From Nocardia anocheti (lineage in GTDB: Bacteria; Actinomycetota; Actinomycetes; Mycobacteriales; Mycobacteriaceae): a stretch of 64,000 nt of DNA. The notes beneath the pieces were generated by a model that saw nothing but the letters and a program-made list of their open reading frames with translations, had not been told where the DNA came from and searched no databases. The position numbers and the translations under genes are program-made. Shown here one piece after another: positions 1 to 6,589 of the stretch. Within the stretch, counting starts at the first letter, position 1, and each line of letters opens with the position of its first letter. The DNA lies in the NCBI RefSeq assembly GCF_029675105.1, contig NZ_JAQQFV010000001.1, positions 496,001 through 560,000 on the forward strand, written 5' to 3'.

Positions 1-480
1 GTGGCCGATATCGGCTTCGGCGGCGGCGTCGGCCTGGGCCTGCTGCTCGACCGGGTGGGCACCGAGGGCGTCGTACACGGCATCGAACCCTCCCCCGACA
101 TGCTCGCCCGCGCGCGCACCCGTTTCGCCATGGAATCGGCCGCGGGCCGCCTGGCACTCACCGACGGGTCACTGACGGCCCTCGGCCTGCCCGAGGCGAG
201 CCTGGACGCGGCCATCACCGTCAACACGATCTATTTCCTCGCCGATCTCCCCGCCGCCTGCGCGGAACTCGCGCGCGTGCTGCGTCCCGGCGCGACGGCG
301 GTGGTCGGCATCGGCGACCCGGAGGCGATGGGCAAGATGCCTTTCACCGCTTACGGATTCACCTTGCGTCCGGTCGGCGAGGTCATCGCGGCGCTGACCG
401 CGGCGGGCCTCACGGTCGAGCACACCACGCTGCCGAATCCGCCGATTCCGCATCACCTGCTCGTCGCTCGCAAGTCCTGA
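1..480 (+). CDS. Class I SAM-dependent methyltransferase, 5' end cut by the window
   Basis: The frame is open from the first base and ends in TGA at 478-480. It begins inside the glycine-rich SAM-binding motif I (ADIGFGGGVGLG, residues 2-13), so the N-terminal part of the Rossmann domain lies outside the window and the GTG at position 1 is probably not the real start. The acidic end of strand 2 (GIEPSPDML, about residue 28) and the strand-4 segment ending in YFLADL are visible, as in ubiE-like methyltransferases. The substrate cannot be told. Full-length relatives usually exceed 200 residues; 159 are seen here. Confidence 0.75.
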   Translation: MADIGFGGGVGLGLLLDRVGTEGVVHGIEPSPDMLARARTRFAMESAAGRLALTDGSLTALGLPEASLDAAITVNTIYFLADLPAACAELARVLRPGATAVVGIGDPEAMGKMPFTAYGFTLRPVGEVIAALTAAGLTVEHTTLPNPPIPHHLLVARKS

Positions 481-524
481 TCGCACCGGTCTCTCCCGGC
501 ACCGATCCGGGCTGTCCGAACTCT

Positions 525-542
525 TGACCGACCGGTCGGTCA
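525..542. promoter_or_regulatory. Perfect 18-bp palindrome, probable TetR operator
   Basis: TGACCGACCGGTCGGTCA reads identically on both strands. It lies 54 bp upstream of the hydrolase gene, whose downstream neighbour encodes a TetR regulator. TetR proteins bind palindromes of this size, so autoregulation of the hydrolase-tetR operon is inferred. A second shorter inverted repeat (GTACCG/CGGTAC) follows at about 546-558. Confidence 0.6.
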
Positions 543-596
543 TCCGTACCGTCGGTACATGGAGATCAGCACCGTCGCGCTCCGACGGGACACACC

Positions 597-1439
597 ATGA
601 CCAGCCCGCTCACAGTGCCGACGCCCTTCGGCGAAGTCGCCGTCCATCTCAGCGGTCGCGCCCCCGGCGACGCGCCGGGACTGCTACTGCTGCACGCGAA
701 TCCAGGCGATCATCGTGATTTCGACCCGCTCACCCACGCGCTGCGCCAGGACTGGGCGATCGCGGCCGTGGACTGGCCCGGGTACGGCGCCTCGACGGTC
801 ACCGATCCCGACGCGTTCGGGGTGGCGGCGCTCGGCGAGATCGCCGAACTCGTCGTCGAGGCGTTGCGCGCCAACGGCTTCCCTTCCCTCACGGTGATCG
901 GCAACAGTGTCGGCGGGTACGCGGCGGTGCGGTTGGCCGAGCGCGCGGCGGCCCACATCCGGGGGCTGGTGTTGGTGCAGCCCGCCGGGTTCGTCGCGCG
1001 GAATCCGTTGACCAGGGCGGTGTTCCGTCTCATGGCCGCGCCCGCTGTCGCGCGGTACGCGGTGGTGCCGTGCGCGCGGATGTATCTGGGTTCCCCGCGC
1101 GCGGTGGGCGTGCGGCCGATTCTCGAACGGGCGCGGCGGGTCACGGGTGATCCGGTTCGGCTCGCGGTCTATCGGCGGTTGTGGGGCAGTCTCGACGACC
1201 CGCGCGTCGACCTGCCCGCCGCCGGGCCGCTGCTGCCGGAGGTACCGGTCCTGGTGGTCTGGGGACGGCGCGATCCGATCAATCCGTGGCTGCTCAACCG
1301 ACGCGGGGTGGCGCGGGCGCTGCCGGGGGCCGAGGTGGCCGTGCTCGCGGCGCGCCACGAACCGTTCGCCGAGAAGCCCGTGCTGTTCCTGGACGCGGTG
1401 CGCGAGTTCCTGTCCGCCCGGGCGGAGCTGTCGTCGTGA
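597..1439 (+). CDS. Alpha/beta-fold hydrolase
   Basis: A 280-residue single-domain hydrolase. The nucleophile elbow GNSVGG puts the serine at residue 104, the oxyanion-hole region HANPGDHRDF is near residue 35, an acidic residue is at about 226 (RRDPIN), and the catalytic histidine is in the ARHEPF segment near 255. Length and order fit the alpha/beta hydrolase 1 family. The substrate is unknown. The stop overlaps the GTG start of the TetR gene (GTGA, 1436-1439), so the two are likely translationally coupled. The palindrome at 525-542 probably controls both. Confidence 0.85.
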   Translation: MTSPLTVPTPFGEVAVHLSGRAPGDAPGLLLLHANPGDHRDFDPLTHALRQDWAIAAVDWPGYGASTVTDPDAFGVAALGEIAELVVEALRANGFPSLTVIGNSVGGYAAVRLAERAAAHIRGLVLVQPAGFVARNPLTRAVFRLMAAPAVARYAVVPCARMYLGSPRAVGVRPILERARRVTGDPVRLAVYRRLWGSLDDPRVDLPAAGPLLPEVPVLVVWGRRDPINPWLLNRRGVARALPGAEVAVLAARHEPFAEKPVLFLDAVREFLSARAELSS

Positions 1440-1972
1440 GGTCGCCCGAGCCCGGCCGCCGCGCGCTGCTCGACGCGGGCCGGAACCTGTTGGCCACCGC
1501 GACGCTGGGCAAGCTGTCGATCAACGCCATCACCGCCGAGGCGGGCATGGCCAAGGGCAGCTTCTATCAGCACTGGCCCAGCCGCGAGGACTATCTCCTC
1601 GCCCTGCACACCGCCTTCCACGACGACCTCGCCGAACGCGTCGAGACGGCGATCACCGACCTCGCGCCGGGCGAGGAACGTCTCGCGACCGTCGTCACCA
1701 CCTATCTGGACGGCTGCCTGGCCGAACCGGCGACGAAGGGTCTGTTGGTGCAGGCACGCACCGACGCGGGCCTGCAAGGCGCCGTCTCGGCCCGCAACGC
1801 CACCGCCGCCGATCTCCTGCGCGCCGACCTGGCCGCCCTGGGCTGGGACGATCCGCACCCGGTCGCCGTGCTGCTGGTGGCCGCCATCGCGGAAACCGCC
1901 CTGCTGGAACTCGACGCCGCCGCCCCCCGCCCGGACCTGCGCGCGGCTCTGCTGCGATTGGCCCGGCGCTGA
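1436..1972 (+). CDS. TetR/AcrR-family transcriptional regulator
   Basis: A 178-residue protein from GTG 1436, which overlaps the hydrolase stop by 4 nt. The frame is open further upstream, but that part is the hydrolase gene read in another frame. The N-terminal helix-turn-helix has the family pattern: LLDAGRNLL, then TLGKLSINAITAEAGMAKGS and FYQHWPSREDYL (about residues 11-55). The helical C-terminal ligand domain is not diagnostic. It probably represses its own operon through the 525-542 palindrome. Confidence 0.85.
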   Translation: MRSPEPGRRALLDAGRNLLATATLGKLSINAITAEAGMAKGSFYQHWPSREDYLLALHTAFHDDLAERVETAITDLAPGEERLATVVTTYLDGCLAEPATKGLLVQARTDAGLQGAVSARNATAADLLRADLAALGWDDPHPVAVLLVAAIAETALLELDAAAPRPDLRAALLRLARR

Positions 1973-1981
1973 CGGGGAAAC

Positions 1982-2019
1982 GACAAGAGGCCCGATCCGA
2001 AGGGATCGAGCCTCTTGTC
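1982..2019 (+). terminator. Strong hairpin downstream of the TetR gene
   Basis: Perfect 10-bp arms GACAAGAGGC (1982-1991) and GCCTCTTGTC (2010-2019), with an inner GATCC/GGATC pairing. It lies 9 bp after the tetR stop. There is no long T run, as is common in actinobacteria. Confidence 0.7.
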
Positions 2020-2028
2020 TCTGTGGGC
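2019..2028. repeat. Left copy of 10-bp direct repeat CTCTGTGGGC (candidate att core)
   Basis: Identical to 9441-9450, which overlaps the acceptor end of tRNA-Leu. Ten bases is short for an att core, so chance cannot be excluded. Confidence 0.4.
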
Positions 2029-2044
2029 TATTTGCGAAACCCGC
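2025..2044 (+). repeat. Left imperfect terminal inverted repeat
   Basis: GGGCTATTTGCGAAACCCGC matches the minus strand of 9422-9441 at 16 of 20 positions, including the blocks GGGCT, TTTGCG and ACC. Its position just outside the first island gene suggests an element end. Confidence 0.4.
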
Positions 2045-2157
2045 TGACCTGTGCCAATAGCAGCGCCATACATAGCTCCTGCCCATGCATTTGATGCCCC
2101 TTGCCCATCTATCAGGCGCCCACGTTCGCGGCCTCGTGAACCAGTGGTTGGCGAGAG

Positions 2158-3084
2158 CTACTTGCCTGCGATGCGATAGGCCATACGACGCAACCACATC
2201 TCGAAGTCCGGGTATTCGAGCAGGTGCCGGTGAGCGTTGGAGTTGGCGAATCGGAAGCGCAGCGTTGAGTAGACCTGGTGTGCCGGGTAGCCCGCTTGGC
2301 TTTGCGTACCTCCCCCAACAACGCCGTTGATCGACTTCTCTGCCCAGGTGTGGGTTCCGGAATCGGGTATGGCTTCAGCGATCGCCGAGAGAAGTAGATC
2401 GCGCGATGGACGTGGATCAATATCTGCGTCAGGGATCACGTACGGATCGCACAGTCGCCACCACTGCACATGTTGACCATGAAGGCTGACGCGCCCGTAG
2501 TCCTGGGCCGCGTCGGCGATACCCGAGATGGGTTGGGGTGTGCCTCGCGTAGTGACGTAGGGCTGGTTGTTGGTACGAAACACCCATCCAGCCGGCAAGG
2601 CACGCCGTAGGGCGATGAGCGATGCTTGGACACTGACCTCGGCAACGGCGATCGCTGACAGCAACGTGCTCATGTCGTGGCCGTGCTCATCGGTCAAGGT
2701 CATAAGCCAGCGGTCAGGGACGAGCAGACCGGAAGCGAAGGCGTTGGCTTCCTGCTCGCTCTCGCCCTGTGAAGGGGCGTCGTCGCTTGGTTGGTCGGTA
2801 TTGCACACCTGAGTGCCCAGATGCCATGCCAACTTCAGGTGAGCCAGTTCGTGAGCCAACGTGAAGCGTTGGCGCAGTGGATGCTCGGTCAGCCTATAGA
2901 ACACTTGCGGCCGTTGACCTATGCGACGAACGACCACTGCATCAACCAACGATGTCGGCCATCGGTTATCGCAAGCGATGACGTCAGCTTCGATCTCCAG
3001 CAGTTTCTCTACCGGGACGGGTGGAACCAGGTTGTGCCTTCTCACGATCAAGGCAGCAGCGTTGCGCGCAGCGGTGATAGTCAC
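2158..3084 (-). CDS. ImmA/IrrE-type zinc metallopeptidase with unusual C-terminal region
   Basis: A 308-residue protein from GTG 3084. The zinc-peptidase helix HELAH is at residues 78-82, with a likely third ligand in the QEANAF segment near residue 112, followed by GLLVP, which is the ImmA/IrrE (COG2856) layout. The family includes ImmA, which cleaves the phage-type repressor ImmR, and the radiation-response protease IrrE. Residues about 140-308 match nothing I recognise; they are rich in Trp, Tyr and His and may sense or bind a target. The start lies 14 bp after the stop of the preceding 119-residue gene, so a three-gene operon 3681 to 2158 is likely. Removal of an antitoxin or repressor is a reasonable guess for its role. 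Confidence 0.8.
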   Translation of the reverse strand: MTITAARNAAALIVRRHNLVPPVPVEKLLEIEADVIACDNRWPTSLVDAVVVRRIGQRPQVFYRLTEHPLRQRFTLAHELAHLKLAWHLGTQVCNTDQPSDDAPSQGESEQEANAFASGLLVPDRWLMTLTDEHGHDMSTLLSAIAVAEVSVQASLIALRRALPAGWVFRTNNQPYVTTRGTPQPISGIADAAQDYGRVSLHGQHVQWWRLCDPYVIPDADIDPRPSRDLLLSAIAEAIPDSGTHTWAEKSINGVVGGGTQSQAGYPAHQVYSTLRFRFANSNAHRHLLEYPDFEMWLRRMAYRIAGK

Positions 3085-3098
3085 AGATCAACAAGGAC

Positions 3099-3458
3099 CT
3101 AGCCGCGATTGCCCAGATCAGGATCAATCTGACCGGTGCGGACCAGCCAGTCCCACACCTGATCCACATGAGAGGGCTCTTCGGCCCGCGCAGCGAGCGC
3201 GTAGTCACCCGCGGTGTCCAACAGTTTCACCGCCGAGACACCGATGTGGTGGGCAGCAACGATCACCCGCAAAGCCTGGGGTTGATCGACCCACAGCGCG
3301 TACTCCTCGCCAGTCATCCCCAGATAAGCGCTCAGCTCGGGTGGCACCCCGGTCTCGGCGTCGTGCCAATGGTCGACCCAATCGTCAACATCGTCGGCAA
3401 GCGCGTGCCCCGAGAGGACGGCATCGATGAACGTTCCCGCTGCGGGTGCCTTAGACAT
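3099..3458 (-). CDS. Small acidic protein, candidate antitoxin/immunity protein
   Basis: A 119-residue Asp/Glu-rich protein from ATG 3458. The start overlaps the stop of the RNase-like gene by 8 nt (ATGTCTAA), and a strong Shine-Dalgarno GGAAGGAGG sits just upstream inside that gene. The segment AYLGMTGEEYALWVDQP (about 44-60) resembles a short helical motif I associate with antitoxin-like proteins of actinobacteria, but I cannot name the family. Acidic character, tight coupling to a basic nuclease and small size support an antitoxin or immunity role. This function is inferred from context only. Confidence 0.6.
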   Translation of the reverse strand: MSKAPAAGTFIDAVLSGHALADDVDDWVDHWHDAETGVPPELSAYLGMTGEEYALWVDQPQALRVIVAAHHIGVSAVKLLDTAGDYALAARAEEPSHVDQVWDWLVRTGQIDPDLGNRG

Positions 3459-3681
3459 CGATCCTCCTTCCCTTGACAGCTTCGCCTATCAATTCTCCTG
3501 TACGGACGTCTCTTACGCCAAGATGTCGACCACGATTGTTGTAAACCTCGACATGACCGTGAAGATGGTCGTAGGTGAAGATCCGTTCGCCGGTCTTATC
3601 GCGCCAGCGTTGCTCTCCCGATCGATGGAGCTTCTCGTGCTGGTCGAGCCAGTCAGGTCTGACGCGCGCGACCGGGCTCAT
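3451..3681 (-). CDS. Stand-alone colicin E3-like cytotoxic RNase domain protein
   Basis: A 76-residue basic protein, almost entirely one domain. Residues 25-76 follow the C-terminal 16S rRNase domain of colicin E3: RWRDKTGERIFTYD, then HLHGHVEVY, then RGRHLG, then TGELIG and a final GRRI. The colicin E3 catalytic residues Asp510, His513, Glu517 and Arg545 (from memory) line up with Asp38, His41, Glu45 and Arg72; Glu515 is replaced by His43. No translocation, receptor or secretion domain is present, so it looks like an intracellular toxin. It is the first gene of the likely operon with the acidic 119-residue protein and the metallopeptidase. Confidence 0.75.
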   Translation of the reverse strand: MSPVARVRPDWLDQHEKLHRSGEQRWRDKTGERIFTYDHLHGHVEVYNNRGRHLGVRDVRTGELIGEAVKGRRIDV

Positions 3682-4269
3682 CGATGCGCTCCGAGCGCTG
3701 TCGGCATCAATAGCCTACCGCCGGTCAACGAGGAGCTCCACCAGGCAACGGTGGCATGGCGCGAGGTCCTCACCGCCCACTCACTGGAGGCCGGCGAAGC
3801 GGGAACACACAGGCGGCCGATGGTGTTCGTCGTCACCTCATCAATTTGCCAGGGTGTGGGGCGTGAACGCAAAGCTACATCGCCGCTTGGCGGGTCGAAG
3901 GTGCGATTGTGGGGTCATCGGCCTCGGGACAGCAGTTAGCTGTGCCGGGCTTGGGGTAGATCGGCGGGTGAGCGTCGCATCGAAGGCAGCAAGGCCTGGG
4001 CTGCATCGAACGCCTGGTCGAACACAACAGGTCGATCCCAGGCAACTCGACACGCCATCTGCAGCTAACTAGCTAAGTGATCTACATCACCATTTTCCCT
4101 TCGCTCCGGCATCGACATAGGAGGCGCCCCCTTCCCCACCTCAGAGCAACGCTCATGAACTATCGCGCATCCGACCAAGGTGTAGGCACCCCTGCCGCGA
4201 ACATCGAGTAGCGCACAATCTGGGGCGCAGTAGGGCATACGCCCTGGTAGTTGCTGAAAGTAGAGGCCG
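3682..4269. other. Island intergenic stretch without a supported gene
   Basis: Base composition is less GC-rich than the chromosome backbone. It must contain the promoter of the leftward toxin operon; a TAGGCT-like -10 on the minus strand near 3711 is possible but weak. Short open frames here lack ribosome-binding sites and recognisable sequence. Confidence 0.4.
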
Positions 4270-4298
4270 TTGACGGGCGTTAGTGCAATACTTATATT
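4270..4298 (+). promoter_or_regulatory. Near-consensus promoter TTGACG-N17-TATATT
   Basis: The -35 TTGACG (4270-4275) and -10 TATATT (4293-4298) are spaced by exactly 17 bp, which is unusually close to the housekeeping sigma consensus for a high-GC organism. Transcription would start near 4305 and run into the hairpin at 4312-4345. Confidence 0.65.
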
Positions 4299-4311
4299 CA
4301 TGCCCATAGCT

Positions 4312-4345
4312 CCCCACCGTCCTCCGGGACTGGTGGGGCTTTTTC
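4312..4345 (+). terminator. Intrinsic terminator/attenuator in the leader of the NYN gene
   Basis: CCCCACC (4312-4318) pairs with GGTGGGG (4332-4338), extended by an inner GTCC/GGAC stem, and a run of five T follows at 4341-4345. It lies only about 7 nt after the predicted transcription start and 17 bp before the NYN gene, so it should strongly reduce transcription of that gene unless it is read through. Confidence 0.65.
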
Positions 4346-4361
4346 TATCTCAAGGGGTTGC

Positions 4362-4982
4362 ATGCTGCGCGCCGTGATAGTGATCGACTACCAGAACATC
4401 CATCTGACCGCGCGGGGTAAGTTCACGGCACCAGGCACCCCCACCCACGAGTCGCTGGTCCATCCCCTGCGCTTCGCTGAACAGCTGCTCATAGCTCGGG
4501 CAAACGCCAAGGGCGCCGATGCCCCTGCAGTCAAGGTTGCAAAGGTGCACACGTTCCGCGGCCTGCCGTCGAACCGACACGACCCGACCTCCTATCGTAG
4601 GTCGCAGGCCCAGCAGGCTGAGTGGACTCGCGATCCCAGGGTTGAGGTCACCTATCGACCCCTGCGTTACCAAGAGATCAACGGAGTCCTAACACCACAG
4701 GAGAAGGGTGTTGACGTCCTTGTCGCGCTCAAGTTCACCGAGCTGGTAGCGGCCGCCCAGTACGACGTGGCGATCCTTGCTGCCCACGATACGGACCTGG
4801 AGCCAGCGCTGGAAGTTGCCCTCAGGTCCGACGCCGCAAGGTCTCGCAAAGTGACAGTTGAGACAGCTGGCTGGTATCAATGCAAGCGCATCGCGCCGCG
4901 AAACGGTGATCGGAAACCCTGGCACACCTTCCTCGCGGTGAATCACTTCACGAATGCGCGCGACCTCAAGGACTACACATAG
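4362..4982 (+). CDS. NYN-domain (PIN-like) protein, probable RNase
   Basis: A 206-residue protein from ATG 4362. The NYN signature is clear: VIVIDYQNIHL gives Asp9 and Asn12, EKGVDVLVAL gives Asp118, and LAAHDTDLEPAL gives Asp143 and Asp145. These acidic residues form the metal site of the PIN/NYN nuclease fold, so an RNA-cleaving role is likely. Nothing shows the substrate. It is transcribed alone behind the promoter-hairpin leader at 4270-4345, away from the toxin operon. Defence or stress RNases of this type are common in mobile islands. Confidence 0.8.
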   Translation: MLRAVIVIDYQNIHLTARGKFTAPGTPTHESLVHPLRFAEQLLIARANAKGADAPAVKVAKVHTFRGLPSNRHDPTSYRRSQAQQAEWTRDPRVEVTYRPLRYQEINGVLTPQEKGVDVLVALKFTELVAAAQYDVAILAAHDTDLEPALEVALRSDAARSRKVTVETAGWYQCKRIAPRNGDRKPWHTFLAVNHFTNARDLKDYT

Positions 4983-5312
4983 GCCGAGGGCCTACGGTTC
5001 CCGCCGTCAGATACAGCACACAGTTCGGTCCAAGCTTCGAACCTGAAGCGTAAACGCAAGTGGCAGACGGGATTAGAGACCCTGGGACGATCGACTCCCT
5101 TGGTTCCCATCCGTTGGCTGTGATCAACTTCGGCCGCAGGACCGGTCCACCCCCGGCAGACGGCTATCGGTTGCAGTGTGTCGCCGAGTGATCGCCCTAC
5201 GCCAGCATGTCTGGTCGTTTGATGGATGGTCGGGCGCGTCGTCCAGTGACGGAGGTTTGCGTGTGCTCTGATAGCTGCTGGTAATCGAAGTATCGACCGG
5301 CGGAGGTTGTTC
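4983..5312. other. Intergenic stretch, nothing recognised
   Basis: About 330 bp between the NYN gene and the winged-helix gene. I see no RNA gene and no clear hairpin. A promoter for the next gene is expected but not identified. Confidence 0.3.
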
Positions 5313-5945
5313 GTGATGCATGCAGCAGATGAACTGGCCCTGCTGGCCAGGCGTGAAGCCGAGGCGACATCGGCTGTGTCCGATCTCGCCGATTTCTATG
5401 CGGTACTGCGGAGATTGGGGTCGGATCGTCAGCCACCTCAGGCGCTACAGGCGGCGTGTGGGCAACTGCTCGACTTGTGTGGCGCCGGGCAGCCATCCCC
5501 GTCAGAGGCGCCGCAGGCCGAAGTCTCAGCTGACTTGTGTGATGTCTCCCAGCAGGATTCGCCGAGCGAGTCGACACAGAAGCGTCCACGGCGTACTGCC
5601 TCGCCCCGCAAACGTGGTCCCGGGAGCCGCTCGCCGGCCGGGACGGTGAGGAACCTGCTCCGGGAAGCGTTCGCCGAGCATCCAGGTCGAGTACTGAGTT
5701 CCGTTGAGCTGGTAGAGATGCTCGTCGCACGCGGCTGGAAAGAGCCAGCGCGATCACGGCACAGCATCTACCAGGCGATGACCAAACTCGTCGAATCCGA
5801 GACCGGGCTGGCAAAGGTCGGACCAGCGAAATGGCGCTACGACACCGAGGCGGTCAGCGACGAGGTGATCCGTAACTGGATGGTTCACGGGCGACGAGAC
5901 CAGCGGCAGGCACCCAGAGACGGGTCGTTGTCCGCGGTGGGCTGA
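5313..5945 (+). CDS. Unknown protein with predicted C-terminal winged-helix domain
   Basis: A 210-residue protein. A GGAGG at 5302-5306 points to GTG 5313, with ATG 5316 as the alternative. The N-terminal half is helical (residues about 1-55), followed by a Ser/Pro/Arg-rich linker. Residues about 110-175 (AGTVRNLLREAF, LSSVELVEMLVARGW, SIYQAMTKLVE, GLAKVGPAKWRY) have the helix and wing pattern of a small winged-helix DNA-binding domain. I do not recognise the family. It could regulate the neighbouring mobile unit. Confidence 0.6.
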   Translation: MMHAADELALLARREAEATSAVSDLADFYAVLRRLGSDRQPPQALQAACGQLLDLCGAGQPSPSEAPQAEVSADLCDVSQQDSPSESTQKRPRRTASPRKRGPGSRSPAGTVRNLLREAFAEHPGRVLSSVELVEMLVARGWKEPARSRHSIYQAMTKLVESETGLAKVGPAKWRYDTEAVSDEVIRNWMVHGRRDQRQAPRDGSLSAVG

Positions 5946-5992
5946 CCCAGAACCGTGTCGCTCAACCGAGGAGGACCGATGTAGGCAAAGAA

Positions 5993-6029
5993 ACCCCACC
6001 CGACGCTTTGGAGGGCACCCGGGTGGGGT
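5993..6029. terminator. Hairpin between the winged-helix gene and the XRE gene
   Basis: Nine-base arms ACCCCACCC (5993-6001) and GGGTGGGGT (6021-6029) lie between two convergent genes, so it can terminate both. Confidence 0.6.
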
Positions 6030-6154
6030 CCCGAACAGATCGGCCATCAGAAGGGACACGATCCGGGCTCGAGGTTACCCCGCCATGTACCAGTTTCGGT
6101 GCAGGCACACGCGGTGACAGCGAGCTCGGGGGATCGAGCATGCCTATGTGCGGG

Positions 6155-6490
6155 TCAGCCAGGTTTTCTACTCTTTCGTGGATTCCGGGAGCCAGTGGAC
6201 CGATAGGTCCCGTCGCTGCCCAGAACGGGCCACAAAGCCACGCCGAGCCCCGTCTCGAGGCGGGCGACGGTTTCGGTGTCGGGCCAGGTCGTGCCAGCCA
6301 GGATGCAGGCGATCACCGCGTGGTTGACCCCGGTCCGGGCAGAGGCACCACGGACGCTGGTCTCCGGACCGAGCGCGGCTCGCAAGTTGACCGCGAGCAG
6401 GCGGGCGGCCTCAGCGACCGCGGTCGTGGCGGGGGCCGAGGGCCAGGAATCGGTGAACTCGCGTGGATCGACGCGTCGAGGTCGCGGCAT
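6155..6490 (-). CDS. XRE-like helix-turn-helix regulator
   Basis: A 111-residue protein from ATG 6490. Residues about 25-85 fit an XRE fold: AARLLAVNLRAAL, then SVRGASARTGVNHAVIACIL as the helix-turn-helix, then TETVARLETGLGVALWP. The C-terminus is a basic tail. It is divergent from the recombinase-like gene, and the 16-bp inverted repeat at 6544-6559 between them is the obvious operator candidate. A repressor role for the mobile unit is inferred. Confidence 0.7.
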   Translation of the reverse strand: MPRPRRVDPREFTDSWPSAPATTAVAEAARLLAVNLRAALGPETSVRGASARTGVNHAVIACILAGTTWPDTETVARLETGLGVALWPVLGSDGTYRSTGSRNPRKSRKPG

Positions 6491-6543
6491 CGCACAAGCC
6501 TAAACACGCCGTCGCCACGACAAGCGGGACGGAAGTCGCTATC

Positions 6544-6559
6544 GTCTGTTTCAACAGAC
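6544..6559. promoter_or_regulatory. Inverted repeat, probable operator of the XRE regulator
   Basis: GTCTGTT and AACAGAC arms are separated by 2 bp in the 99-bp space between the divergent XRE and recombinase-like genes. The size suits a dimeric XRE repressor. Confidence 0.5.
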
Positions 6560-6589
6560 ACGAGAGTTGATCGGAAGACACGAAAACCC

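Noticed and set aside
4065..4307. Possible 80-residue Cys-containing protein on the minus strand
   Set aside because: No ribosome-binding site, weak codon bias, and it overlaps the strong plus-strand promoter at 4270-4298. It could still be a small island gene but cannot be supported.
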